64,000 nucleotides of DNA from an uncultured Azospirillum sp. (GCA_900538765.1 UQAB01000004.1:1-64000); one strand, 5' to 3'; numbered from the stretch's first letter, positions 9,512-17,398 are shown. Numbers and translations: made by a program. Notes: generated from the sequence alone by a model not told the origin.

Positions 9512-9593
9512 AAATTCAGCGCCTTTATTAACAAATAAAACATATTTGTTATGCTAACTTATATTTATTAAAAGATAATAAAGGAGATATCAG

Positions 9594-10331
9594 ATGAACG
9601 ATAAAAAGTTGGCGGTGGTTGTTTTGGCTGCCGGTAAAGGCTCACGGATGAAATCCGACTTGCCCAAGGCGATGATGCCGGTTTGCGGCAAGCCGATGAT
9701 TCGCCATATTCTGGACACGGTCGAGAGTATGAAGGCTGACGAAGTTGTGGTTGTGACGTCTGTTGACGGGGATTTGGTCAGAAAGGAAATTGCGCCGCAT
9801 AAATATTGTATTCAGGAGCAGCAGCTGGGCACCGGGCATGCGGTAGCCTGTGCCAAAGAGGCTTTGAAAGGTTTTGACGGCAAGGTTCTGGTCGTCTATT
9901 GCGATCATCCGATTGTCACCCGGCAGACTTTTGAGCGCGCCCTGAAAAAGCTTGATGACGGTTATTCCGTTGTGGTGCTTGGTTTTCATCCGGCAGATGC
10001 CGCCCGTTACGGCCGTCTGAAAATGAAAGGCGACGAACTGGAGAGAATCGTGGAATATAAAGACGCGAGCGAAGAAGAAAAAGCCATCGGTTTCTGCAAT
10101 TCCGGCGTGATGGCTTTTGACGGCAAGGTTTTGTTTGAGCTGTTGTCAAAGGTAAAGAGCAATAATGCGGCCGGAGAATATTATCTGACGGATACAATTG
10201 AAATTGCCCGCGCCGAAGGGCTGAAATGCAGCGCGATTGAAACATCGACCGAGGAAGTTGTCGGTGCTAATACGCAGGAAGAACTGGCGCAGCTGGAAAA
10301 ATATCTGCAAAACAGAAAGCAGAAGTTATGA
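9594..10331 (+). CDS. GlmU-like uridylyltransferase, pyrophosphorylase domain only
   Basis: Nucleotidyltransferase of the GlmU N-terminal type, expected to make UDP-GlcNAc (or a related UDP-sugar) from the sugar 1-phosphate. Visible are the nucleotide loop LAAGKGSRMKSDLPKAMMPV (residues about 11-30), the uridine site EQQLGTGHAV, the metal aspartate in VVYCDHP, GFCNSGVMAF and GEYYLTDTIEIA. At 245 residues it ends where a full GlmU (about 450) would begin its left-handed beta-helix acetyltransferase domain. No acetyltransferase follows. It may complement a separate acetyltransferase or have another sugar specificity. The next gene overlaps its stop by 4 bp. The SD AAGGAG lies at about 9581-9586. 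Confidence 0.8.
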   Translation: MNDKKLAVVVLAAGKGSRMKSDLPKAMMPVCGKPMIRHILDTVESMKADEVVVVTSVDGDLVRKEIAPHKYCIQEQQLGTGHAVACAKEALKGFDGKVLVVYCDHPIVTRQTFERALKKLDDGYSVVVLGFHPADAARYGRLKMKGDELERIVEYKDASEEEKAIGFCNSGVMAFDGKVLFELLSKVKSNNAAGEYYLTDTIEIARAEGLKCSAIETSTEEVVGANTQEELAQLEKYLQNRKQKL

Positions 10332-10759
10332 CATTTGTTAAACATCACTGGTTTGGCTTGATTTTGTCGACCGTTGTTCTTATTTATTTTATCGTTTTCA
10401 TCTTGGTTTTGGCGGCGCCGAAACAGGATAAGCAGCAGCGCGGCTTTGCCGCCTGTTCCGCAAAAATGCTGGAGCAGGTTCAGCTTTGCGGCAGCGGCGG
10501 CAGCTGGTGTATGCTGGAGACGGTTGTGAATAATGGTTTTTGCAATGTCGGTGTTGTGTTTTCCGGGATTGGCAAATGGCTTTCCGGTGCGCAGGAAACG
10601 CCATGGGCGAACTATCTCTATGATGATGAAATCGAAACGGGAAATCCGGATGAAGCGCTACAGGCGTTTTATAATGAAAATCCCGATTTGGCTGGCAGTA
10701 TGAATAAGCTGATTAAACAAAGCAGTGAATTGGAAAAGAAGGTACAAAAAAATGACTGA
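10328..10759 (+). CDS. Small single-helix membrane protein, unknown
   Basis: Not recognised. The 143 residues begin with a hydrophobic helix (about 8-30, GLILSTVVLIYFIVFILVLA) and continue with a cysteine-containing region (Cys near 42, 53, 61 and 72) rich in Gly and Ser. The C-terminus is acidic, then lysine-rich. The helix could be a membrane anchor with the Cys-bearing part in the periplasm. It overlaps the glmU-like gene by 4 bp (ATGA) and pepF by 8 bp, so the three genes are an operon with translational coupling. Confidence 0.65.
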   Translation: MTFVKHHWFGLILSTVVLIYFIVFILVLAAPKQDKQQRGFAACSAKMLEQVQLCGSGGSWCMLETVVNNGFCNVGVVFSGIGKWLSGAQETPWANYLYDDEIETGNPDEALQAFYNENPDLAGSMNKLIKQSSELEKKVQKND

Positions 10760-12548
10760 TGAAAAAAAACTTCCCGCTTGGGATTTGTCTGATCTTTACA
10801 AAGGTATTAATGACCCCAAAATTAAAAGCGATTTGGAGCAATATAAGCAGCTGAATCTCGGCTTGGCCGAAAAATATAAGGGAAAAATGGCAAAACTGTC
10901 GGCAGCCGATTTTTACGAGGCGGTTAAAACCTATGAAGCGGCTTCTGTTGCGGCCAGCAAACTGGGGATTTTTGCCTATCTGAATATGATTACGCAAATG
11001 TCCAACAAGGAGGCGATGGCTTTTTATCAGGACACTAACGAAACGATGACGGAATACGGAAAGCCGGCCATTTTCTTTACGCTGGAAATAAACGCGCTGC
11101 CGGAAGACAAGTTTCAGGCGCTTTTGCAGGACAGTCAGGTGGCGTATTATGCGCCGTGGCTGAAGCGTGTCAGAATGTTTAAGCCCTATGAGCTTTCGGA
11201 AGATATTGAGGCGCTGCTGGCTGATAAGGCTTTGACTTCTTCTGCCGCCTGGGTTCGGTTGTATGACGAAACAGCCTCCAAGCTGAAATATGTGGTTGAC
11301 GGCAAGGAATATAATGATGCCGAAATCAGTAAGCTTTTGCAGGATAAAGATCCGTTGGTACGTGAAAAGGCGGGCAAGGAGCTGAATCGCGTTAATAAGG
11401 AAAACGGTGAGCTTTTTACTTTCATTTACAACATGATTGTTAAGGACGGCGCTATTGAGGACGAAAAACGCGGTTTTAAATCGCCGATTGCTTCCCGCAA
11501 CCTGTCTAACCGGGTTGAGGATGAGGTTGTCGATACGCTGGCAGAAACGGTCAGAAGCAAGTATAAAGACATTGCCGAGCGTTTTTACAAGTTAAAAGCC
11601 AAGTGGCTGGGAAAAGAAAAAATCCAGTATTGGGACAGAAACGCGCCGCTGCCGTTTTCTGACGATAATATGTACAGTTGGCAGGAGAGCGTTGATTTGG
11701 TTTTGAAGGCTTATGGGGAATTTTCTCCGAAGTTGCAAGAGGTTGCGAAAGACTTTTTCACGCATAACTGGATTGACGTGCCGCCGCGTCAGGGAAAAAG
11801 AAGCGGCGCTTTTGCCATGCCGCTGCCAAGCGATTTGCATCCGTATCTGCTGTTGAATTTTGTCGGTAAGCAAAACGACGTGTTGACATTGGCGCATGAA
11901 CTCGGACACGGCTGCCATATGCAGTTGAGTATTAAGGAAGGCGATTTGAACGACGATACGCCGCTGACTTTGGCTGAAGTTGCTTCGGTTTTTGCCGAGA
12001 TGCTGACATTTCAGTCTATTTTGCGCAGCCTGAAAGACGACAAAGCGAAATTATGTCTGATTGCCTCCAAAGTTAATGATATGATTAATACTTCCCTGCG
12101 GCAGATTGCTTTTCATTTTTTTGAAAAGAAAATTCATGCCGAGCGCAAAAAAGGCGAACTTTCTCAGGAGCGGATTTCCGAAATCTGGCTGGATGTCATG
12201 CGTGAGAGTTTGGGACAATATGTGATTGTGGATGATGACAGCAAATATATCTGGCCGATTGTCAGCCATTTTTATCACTCGCCTTTTTATGTTTATGCCT
12301 ACTCTTTTGCCGATTGTCTGGTAAACTCCCTCTACCAAGTCTACCGCGAAGGAACGGTTTCAGATTTTCCCGATAAATATCTGCAGATGCTTTCTCAGAC
12401 CGGAGTCAAAAAATACGATGAGCTTTTGCAGCCTTTCGGCTTGGATGCGCATAATCCGCATTTCTGGTTGAAAGGGTTGGGCCTGATTGAAGAGTATATC
12501 AGCGAACTTGAGCTTCTCGATGAAAAAACGTGTATAATGGGTGCCTAA
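10752..12548 (+). CDS. pepF: Oligoendopeptidase F, M3 family
   Basis: Cytoplasmic zinc metallopeptidase that cleaves short peptides. The zinc site is HELGHGCHMQ with the downstream glutamate in TLAEVASVFAEM, the M3 signature. The N-terminal helical oligopeptidase F domain fills about residues 1-190 (WDLSDLYKG start), and the catalytic half follows. The length of 598 residues is normal for PepF. I use ATG 10752 (MTDEKKLPAWDL) rather than an in-frame ATG 27 bp earlier, because this gives the usual family start and an 8-bp overlap with the previous gene. The stop lies inside the first copy of a direct repeat (12539-12570), so the last residues may be recruited from the repeat. Confidence 0.9.
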   Translation: MTDEKKLPAWDLSDLYKGINDPKIKSDLEQYKQLNLGLAEKYKGKMAKLSAADFYEAVKTYEAASVAASKLGIFAYLNMITQMSNKEAMAFYQDTNETMTEYGKPAIFFTLEINALPEDKFQALLQDSQVAYYAPWLKRVRMFKPYELSEDIEALLADKALTSSAAWVRLYDETASKLKYVVDGKEYNDAEISKLLQDKDPLVREKAGKELNRVNKENGELFTFIYNMIVKDGAIEDEKRGFKSPIASRNLSNRVEDEVVDTLAETVRSKYKDIAERFYKLKAKWLGKEKIQYWDRNAPLPFSDDNMYSWQESVDLVLKAYGEFSPKLQEVAKDFFTHNWIDVPPRQGKRSGAFAMPLPSDLHPYLLLNFVGKQNDVLTLAHELGHGCHMQLSIKEGDLNDDTPLTLAEVASVFAEMLTFQSILRSLKDDKAKLCLIASKVNDMINTSLRQIAFHFFEKKIHAERKKGELSQERISEIWLDVMRESLGQYVIVDDDSKYIWPIVSHFYHSPFYVYAYSFADCLVNSLYQVYREGTVSDFPDKYLQMLSQTGVKKYDELLQPFGLDAHNPHFWLKGLGLIEEYISELELLDEKTCIMGA

Positions 12549-12570
12549 TACAGAAATTTCAGGTCGAAAG
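12539..12570. repeat. Direct repeat copy 1 (28 bp exact, 32 bp with one mismatch)
   Basis: Bases 12543-12570 (GCCTAATACAGAAATTTC, then AGGTCGAAAG) are identical to 12766-12793. Including the preceding GGGTGCC/GGGCGCC the match is 31 of 32. The copy overlaps the pepF stop codon. Confidence 0.9.
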
Positions 12571-12574
12571 CCAC

Positions 12575-12682
12575 GTACTAACTCAGGAACCTAAGTTCGT
12601 TTCAGCTGTTGTCACAGCCTTACTCACTAAGGTTTACTGAGATGTTACAGACAAAAAGCACCATTACTTTGGTGCTTTTTGC
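12575..12682 (+). ncRNA. Candidate structured RNA downstream of pepF
   Basis: An imperfect long stem pairs GTA (12575) with TAC (12646-12648), CTCAG (12582) with CTGAG (12637-12641) and CCTAAG (12590) with CTAAGG (12627-12632, one mismatch). It encloses a perfect GCTGT/ACAGC hairpin with loop TGTC (12605-12618). A rho-independent terminator follows directly. It could be a 3'-UTR-derived small RNA or simply part of a repeat element. No known RNA family was recognised. Confidence 0.4.
12653..12682 (+). terminator. Rho-independent terminator
   Basis: AAAAAGCACC and GGTGCTTTTT form a perfect 10-bp stem around an 8-nt loop, ending in a T run. It would end transcription from pepF. Confidence 0.8.
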
Positions 12683-12761
12683 TTAGCCATTATACGCTGC
12701 GTTGCTTTCGCCTTTATTTCTTATTATTCGCCGCATTCTCCACGTTTTTTTAGAGCGGCTT

Positions 12762-12793
12762 GGGCGCCTAATACAGAAATTTCAGGTCGAAAG
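12762..12793. repeat. Direct repeat copy 2
   Basis: Second copy of the 28-bp sequence at 12543-12570, 223 bp further on, same orientation. The minus-strand frame through it reads FRPEISVLGAQAALKKRGE and stays open for about 80 codons with no recognisable product. Confidence 0.9.
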
Positions 12794-13054
12794 TTTTTTG
12801 TAGGAATCGCGTTGGACTGATTTATACAAGCTGTAAAAAAGATCTGTGTTGCAGGTCTTTTTTGTTTTTTAATGTATTGAATTTTCTTTATTTTATATTG
12901 CAGTGTCCTTATTTTTCGATGCCTCGTTGCGAATTTGTCGTGCAGAGTGCACATATTTTTCGGTAACACAATCAGATTTTAAGGTCTTGTGTTTCAGCGC
13001 AAAGTCGTTCATACTAAAATTCGTAAGCAAGAGGATTTTTGAATTGAGGTTAAT

Positions 13055-13267
13055 ATGAGATCAGGATGCGTAAGATGGTTTAGTTTGAGAAAGGGATATG
13101 GTTTTATTATTCCTGATGATGGCCGTGATGATGTGTTTGTCCATATTTCTGAGCTGGAAAAGGCAGGTATTGCTTTTCTTATTCCGGGTAAGGAAATCGG
13201 TTATGAAGAGTGTTTTGACCGGGGAAGAATTATGGCATCAAATCTCAGAATACGGAAGAAATCATGA
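13055..13267 (+). CDS. Cold-shock domain protein
   Basis: A 70-residue single cold-shock domain, expected to bind single-stranded RNA/DNA. RNP1 is visible as KGYGFI (about residues 13-18) and RNP2 as VFVHIS (about 28-33), in the usual order after VRWF. The second half (FLIPGKEIGYEECFDRGR) is more divergent than in CspA. It is preceded by about 90 bp without features and a purine-rich TTGAGGTT before the ATG. It is monocistronic, followed by a strong terminator 20 bp after its stop and convergent with typA. Confidence 0.85.
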   Translation: MRSGCVRWFSLRKGYGFIIPDDGRDDVFVHISELEKAGIAFLIPGKEIGYEECFDRGRIMASNLRIRKKS

Positions 13268-13286
13268 TATTTTTGATACTGACCAA

Positions 13287-13320
13287 ATAAAAGGCTCTTT
13301 TTGATAAAAGAGCCTTTTAT
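13287..13320. terminator. Bidirectional rho-independent terminator
   Basis: ATAAAAGGCTCTTTT and its exact complement (13306-13320) form a 15-bp stem with loop TGAT, lying between the convergent cold-shock gene and typA. T runs are available on both strands. Confidence 0.88.
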
Positions 13321-13339
13321 TTGTTTTCTTGTTTTCGTT

Positions 13340-15160
13340 TTACTCCATGACTTCCGGTTTGGCACGTTTACGCTGAATCGGGTCAAGAATGCGCTTTCTC
13401 AGGCGCAGGCTTTTGGGTGTGACTTCAAGAAGTTCGTCTTCCTGAATATAAGCCAGTCCCTGTTCCAATGTCAGCTTGCGCGGCGGGATGAGGTCAATGG
13501 CCTCGTCTTTTCCGGCAGCGCGGATGTTGGTCAGCTGTTTGGCTTTGGTCGGATTAACTTCAAGGTCATTCGGCTTGGTGTGTTCGCCGATAATCATGCC
13601 AACGTAAACGGGGACGCCGGCGTCAATGAACATCGGGCCGCGATCCTGAAGTTTCCATAAAGAGTAAGCAATTGCCGTACCGTTTTCCGAAGAAATCAGC
13701 ACACCGTTACGCCGTCCTTCGATTTCTCCTTTATAAGGTTCATAACATTTAAACAAACGGTTCATAACACCGGTGCCGCGCGTGTCAGTCAGAAATTCGG
13801 AATGATAACCGATTAAGCCGCGGGACGGAGCATTGAAAATCAGGCGGACTTTGTTGCCTAGCTGGGATGGAATCATTTCAGCCAGTTCGGCTTTGCGGCG
13901 GCCAAGCTTTTCAACGACGGCGCCGGAAAATTCTTCGTCTACGTCAACAACTACCTCTTCGACCGGTTCCATTAACTGACCGTTTTCGTCTCTTTTCATC
14001 AAAACGCGCGGACGGGATATGGACAGCTCAAAGCCTTCACGGCGCATGGTTTCAATCAGAACGCCAAGCTGAAGTTCACCGCGTCCGGCGACTTCAAACG
14101 AGTCGCTGGTATCTGTGCGGGAGATTTTTAAGGCGATGTTGCCTTCCGCTTCTTTTTCGAGTCTGTCCCAGATAACGCGTGAGGTTACTTTGTCGCCTTC
14201 ACGTCCGGCAAGCGGCGAATCGTTAACCGAAAAAGTCATTGCCAAAGTCGGCGGATCAATCGGCTGAGCGTGGATAGCTTCGTTGACGTCAAGCGCGCAG
14301 ATTGTGTCGGCTACAGTGCCTTTGACAATGCCTGATACGGCGACAATGTCACCGGCATTGGCTTCTTCAAGCGCTACACGGGTCAGACCGCGGTAAGCCA
14401 GAATTTTGGCGATTCTGGTGCGTTCGACTTCTTCGCCTTTGCCGTTTAAAATCTTAACTGTGTCATTAACCTTTAATTTGCCGGAGTGGACTTTGCCGGT
14501 CAGAATGCGGCCGATGAATTTGTCTGATTCCAAAGTTGTGGCCAGCATGGAGAAAGGTTTGTCCGGTTCGCAGGCCGGTTCGGGAACATAGGAACAAATC
14601 AGTTCAAACAACGGGGTCAGGTCTTTCTTTTCATCTGTCAGTTCCTTAACGGCCCAGCCGTTGCGTCCGGAAGCATACAAAACCGGGAAATCAAGCTGTT
14701 CATCGGTTGCGTTCAGGCTGACGAACAGGTCAAAAATTTCATCCAGTACTTCATCAGCGCGGGCATCCGGCTTATCAGCCTTGTTGATAACAACAATCGG
14801 GCGCAGTCCGATTTTCAGGGCTTTTCCCAATACGAATTTTGTCTGAGGCATTGGTCCTTCAGAGGAGTCTACCAGCAAAACAACACCGTCAACCATAGAC
14901 AGGATACGTTCGACTTCGCCGCCGAAGTCCGCGTGTCCCGGTGTATCAACGATATTAATTCTGGTTCCTTTCCACTCAATGGAAGTGCATTTGGAAAGAA
15001 TCGTAATTCCTCTTTCCCTCTCCAACTCATTGCTGTCCATAACGCAGGTTTCAACTTTCTGGTTATCTCTGAAAGTACCGCTCTGTCTTAGCAGGCCGTC
15101 GACCATTGTTGTTTTGCCGTGGTCAACGTGAGCGATTATGGCAATATTTCTCAAGTTCAT
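13340..15160 (-). CDS. typA: Ribosome-associated GTPase TypA/BipA
   Basis: Translational GTPase of the EF-G family that acts on the ribosome in stress responses and 50S maturation. The G domain starts immediately (IAHVDHGKTTMVDGLL, G1), then RERGITI, DTPGHADFGGEV (G3) and VINKADKP (G4). EF-G-like domains II and V and the TypA-specific C-terminal domain (GSNL-type region with GTAIAYSLWKLQDRG) follow, ending near residue 606. That is the family length. The SD AGGAAAG precedes the ATG. The leader contains the repeated stem element described at 15181-15260, so 5' untranslated control is possible. Confidence 0.95.
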   Translation of the reverse strand: MNLRNIAIIAHVDHGKTTMVDGLLRQSGTFRDNQKVETCVMDSNELERERGITILSKCTSIEWKGTRINIVDTPGHADFGGEVERILSMVDGVVLLVDSSEGPMPQTKFVLGKALKIGLRPIVVINKADKPDARADEVLDEIFDLFVSLNATDEQLDFPVLYASGRNGWAVKELTDEKKDLTPLFELICSYVPEPACEPDKPFSMLATTLESDKFIGRILTGKVHSGKLKVNDTVKILNGKGEEVERTRIAKILAYRGLTRVALEEANAGDIVAVSGIVKGTVADTICALDVNEAIHAQPIDPPTLAMTFSVNDSPLAGREGDKVTSRVIWDRLEKEAEGNIALKISRTDTSDSFEVAGRGELQLGVLIETMRREGFELSISRPRVLMKRDENGQLMEPVEEVVVDVDEEFSGAVVEKLGRRKAELAEMIPSQLGNKVRLIFNAPSRGLIGYHSEFLTDTRGTGVMNRLFKCYEPYKGEIEGRRNGVLISSENGTAIAYSLWKLQDRGPMFIDAGVPVYVGMIIGEHTKPNDLEVNPTKAKQLTNIRAAGKDEAIDLIPPRKLTLEQGLAYIQEDELLEVTPKSLRLRKRILDPIQRKRAKPEVME

Positions 15161-15448
15161 CTTTTTTTTCTTTCCTAAAAGGTCGTCATGTCGTAAATCC
15201 GGCTCCTTATGTCCTATTCGTTGTACACTGCGTCGCCGGACTTGCTTCCAGCATAACCAATCTTCATAGAAAAGCTATGCTGTTCTAAGTTGCCCTTACA
15301 ATAGCAAGTTAATTTTAATTTTCAAGAATTTACTGTAATTTAATTTATTTTTTTTCAGGTGCAGGAGTCGCATTAAATGCTTGTTAATCATTTCCGGTAA
15401 TACTGTTGGCATAACTCTATTATTTAACTTATTATAACATAAATTATC
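15161..15448. other. typA leader / intergenic region
   Basis: It holds the stem-loop element (15181-15260), a second hairpin AGCATA/TATGCT (about 15250-15281) and AT-rich sequence that probably contains the divergent promoters of typA and the small membrane protein gene. No coding frame was recognised. Confidence 0.5.
15181..15260. repeat. Stem with conserved long loop, copy A (typA leader)
   Basis: Stem TCCGGC (15198-15203) pairs with GCCGGA (15235-15240) around a 31-nt loop that includes CTTATGT and GTTGTACACTGCGTC. The same loop, at about 25 of 30 positions, recurs at 49333-49362, where it is carried by a completely different but perfectly paired 10-bp stem. In the typA transcript the complement of the loop exposes an AAGGAG box. 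Confidence 0.65.
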
Positions 15449-15727
15449 ATGGCAACACTCATTATTATTTTAGTTTTAGGCATATTGTCGATTGTCGGGC
15501 AATATTTGTTGGTTCAAAAATTCGGAAAAAACGCATTATTATCAGTGGTTAAGGCAGTTGCTTATGTTGCAGTTGCGGTTCCGTGCTGTTTGCTGGTTTT
15601 TCTGAACCCCGGCCTGTTTAAGGATTTTGAAGGACATTCGCTGGCCGTTATGGTATCCGTATTTACTCCATGGATTGTAGATTGTATCCTGGGAACAATG
15701 TTTGGAGGGTATCGGTATGAACATTGA
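15449..15727 (+). CDS. Small three-helix membrane protein, unknown
   Basis: Not recognised. The 92 residues contain hydrophobic segments at about 3-23 (LIIILVLGILSIVGQYLLV), 33-53 and 63-84. There are few charged residues, a KFGKNA loop between helices and a short charged tail (GGYRYEH). It is monocistronic, divergent from typA, and followed by a strong terminator shared with the convergent kinase gene. A real gene is supported by the terminator placement and continuous frame; no function can be given. Confidence 0.6.
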   Translation: MATLIIILVLGILSIVGQYLLVQKFGKNALLSVVKAVAYVAVAVPCCLLVFLNPGLFKDFEGHSLAVMVSVFTPWIVDCILGTMFGGYRYEH

Positions 15728-15737
15728 CGTATTTAGC

Positions 15738-15786
15738 AAAAAGAAAAGGCTCATTCTGTTTGTCGGGAATAGAGCCTTTCTTTTTT
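15738..15786. terminator. Bidirectional rho-independent terminator
   Basis: AAAGAAAAGGCTC pairs with GAGCCTTTCTTTTTT across a loop of about 18 nt, between convergent genes. Confidence 0.8.
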
Positions 15787-15800
15787 AGTTTATTTTTTAT

Positions 15801-16826
15801 TTAGAGCGTTTTGCCGTATTTAACCAAGTTGTTACGGACATAACCGCGCAGGGATGTTTCCGGGCGGGCGCCGTAATGACTGATGATTTCGGCAGCGGCC
15901 AGACCGCCGATCATGGCGCAGGTTCCGAGGCTGCGGCCGTTAATCAGGCCGAACAAAAAGCCAGCGGCATACAAGTCGCCGGCGCCGGTCGTGTCAACCA
16001 CGTTATCGACCGTTTCCGATTCGACAAAGGTCTTAACGCGTCCGCTGACAATAACCGACCCTTTGATGTTTCTGGTGATGGCGGCGATGTCGACCAACGG
16101 TTTGATTAAGTCAAGGTTTGCTTCAAAATCATCGTTTTCAAACAAGGCGTTTAATTCGTCTTCATTGCCGAAAAGAATATCGACATGTTTGCTGATTAAA
16201 TCCATAAATTCGGCACGGTGGCGTTCAACGCAGGATTTGTCAGACAGGCTGAAAACAAAGTCACGGTTATATTTATGCGCGATTTCCGCGGCCTTGATAA
16301 TGGCTTCTTTGGCGTTTTGGTCTTCCCACAGATAACCTTCAACATAAGTCATGCGCGAGGATTTGATGATGCTTTCGTCGATGTCTTCAACGCTCAGGTG
16401 TGTGGATGCGCCGAGGTAAGTGAACATGGAGCGTTCGGCATCGGGCGTAACCAAGACTATACTGCGGCCGGTTGAGGGGCCTTCATTGAGCGGCTTGGTG
16501 AAGAAATCAATGCCGGCGGCGCCGATGTCGCGGCTGAAAGCCTGTCCCAGTTCGTCGTCGTGAACTTTGCCGATAAACGCGCAGGCCGAGCCCAGAGAGG
16601 CCATGCCGGCGATGGTGTTGGCGGCGGAACCGCCGGAAACTTCGCGTTCCGGCATAATATCCTGATAAATTTTTCCGGCGGAGAGGGCGTCAAGCAAAAC
16701 CATGCCGCCTTTGGGCAGGTCGCGTTCGCTTAAAAATCTTTCTCCGACTTTTCCCATGACGTCAACGATGGCGTTACCGATACCGACAACATCATAAAAA
16801 GTAGACTCGTTTGGTTTGGCGTTCAT
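15801..16826 (-). CDS. PfkB-family kinase, adenosine kinase-like
   Basis: Ribokinase-fold kinase that phosphorylates a sugar or nucleoside with ATP. The N-terminal YDVVGIGNAIVDV, the substrate loop SGGSAANTIAGMASLG (about residues 60-75) and the PfkB signature DTTGAGDLYAAGFLFG (anion hole and catalytic Asp, about 275-290) are clear. The overall pattern matches the alphaproteobacterial adenosine kinase group. The start is ATG 16826, since GAGGAT lies 7 bp upstream; an in-frame ATG 12 bp earlier has no SD. It is monocistronic. Substrate assignment to adenosine is by family resemblance only. Confidence 0.8.
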   Translation of the reverse strand: MNAKPNESTFYDVVGIGNAIVDVMGKVGERFLSERDLPKGGMVLLDALSAGKIYQDIMPEREVSGGSAANTIAGMASLGSACAFIGKVHDDELGQAFSRDIGAAGIDFFTKPLNEGPSTGRSIVLVTPDAERSMFTYLGASTHLSVEDIDESIIKSSRMTYVEGYLWEDQNAKEAIIKAAEIAHKYNRDFVFSLSDKSCVERHRAEFMDLISKHVDILFGNEDELNALFENDDFEANLDLIKPLVDIAAITRNIKGSVIVSGRVKTFVESETVDNVVDTTGAGDLYAAGFLFGLINGRSLGTCAMIGGLAAAEIISHYGARPETSLRGYVRNNLVKYGKTL

Positions 16827-16942
16827 TATTATCCTCATATTATAAAATCTTTTACGTTACTACAAAGTAATACAAGTATATTTAAATGCAATAAAAAAAG
16901 GTGTATAAAGTTTTTAATGGTTCGATTTCTTGGAGAAAAATA

Positions 16943-16977
16943 TAAAAAAACCGCTGTTTGAGCAACAACGGTTTTTT
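16943..16977 (-). terminator. Terminator of the ferredoxin gene
   Basis: On the minus strand AAAAAACCGTTGTT pairs with the complementary AACAGCGGTTTTTTT (one mismatch) and ends in a T run, 18 bp after the ferredoxin stop. Confidence 0.75.
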
Positions 16978-16994
16978 GATTAATCAAAATATCA

Positions 16995-17234
16995 TTAGTC
17001 GTTGGCATTCGGCCATTCTTTGGCTTTTTCAGCGTTGAATGCAACAACTTCGGCATCAGCTTCATCATCTGAGCAGATAGCACCCTGCGGGCATTCGGAA
17101 ATGCATACGCCGCAAGAAATGCAGGTATCCGGATCAACAACCATCTGGCTGTCACCTTCATGAAATGCGTCAACCGGGCAAACGGAAACGCAGGCGCGGC
17201 ATTTGATGCAAGAATCATTAACAACAGAAACCAT
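16995..17234 (-). CDS. Ferredoxin, 2[4Fe-4S] type
   Basis: Small soluble electron carrier of 79 residues. Two cluster motifs are present: CIKCRACVSVCP (residues 9-20) and CISCGVCISECP (about 38-49), each CxxCxxCxxxCP, so both sites should bind [4Fe-4S]. An acidic helical tail of about 25 residues follows (DDEADAEVV...). FdxA-type 7Fe ferredoxins lack one of these cysteines, which is not the case here. It is monocistronic, divergent from htpG across a palindrome-bearing region, with its own terminator. Confidence 0.92.
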   Translation of the reverse strand: MVSVVNDSCIKCRACVSVCPVDAFHEGDSQMVVDPDTCISCGVCISECPQGAICSDDEADAEVVAFNAEKAKEWPNAND

Positions 17235-17301
17235 ATTTATATCTCCTAAATTTCGGTTTGTAAAAAACCGGCGGTTTGTTTTCAGACCACAATGTACTCA
17301 C

Positions 17302-17321
17302 ACTTGATTTTAAAATCAAGT
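17302..17321. promoter_or_regulatory. Perfect 20-bp palindrome between ferredoxin and htpG
   Basis: ACTTGATTTTAAAATCAAGT is its own reverse complement, centred 67 bp upstream of the ferredoxin start and 77 bp upstream of htpG. It could be an operator for a dimeric regulator acting on either gene. It has no T run or loop that would suit a terminator. Confidence 0.5.
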
Positions 17322-17336
17322 ATTTTATTGCCGGGG

Positions 17337-17365
17337 GTTGCGAATTGCCTTTCCGTGTCCCATAT
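17337..17365 (+). promoter_or_regulatory. Possible sigma32-type promoter of htpG
   Basis: GTTGCGA (17337-17343) and CCCATAT (17359-17365) are spaced by 15 bp, resembling the heat-shock consensus CTTGAAA / CCCCATnT. Heat-shock control is expected for htpG. The -35 match is poor. Confidence 0.35.
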
Positions 17366-17398
17366 ATTAAGTAAAATATTTGATAACGGAGGTAGAAA

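Larger units (their letters stand above)
12549..13054. other. 506-bp intergenic stretch with repeats, structured RNA and terminator
   Basis: No convincing protein gene. It holds two copies of a 28-bp repeat, a long imperfect stem-loop (12575-12648), a strong terminator (12653-12682) and, from 12800 on, an AT-rich leader before the cold-shock gene. On the minus strand both repeat copies read ...FRPEISVLG... in open frames, which may mean the repeat is a fragment of a coding or mobile sequence. Confidence 0.6.

Noticed and set aside
9530..9550. Inverted repeat AACAAATA/TATTTGTT between the DUF2207 and GlmU-like genes
   Set aside because: Eight-bp AT-only arms are easily chance in such sequence.
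16835..17224. 129-residue minus-strand open frame
   Set aside because: Out-of-frame shadow of the ferredoxin gene; the ferredoxin frame has both cluster motifs.
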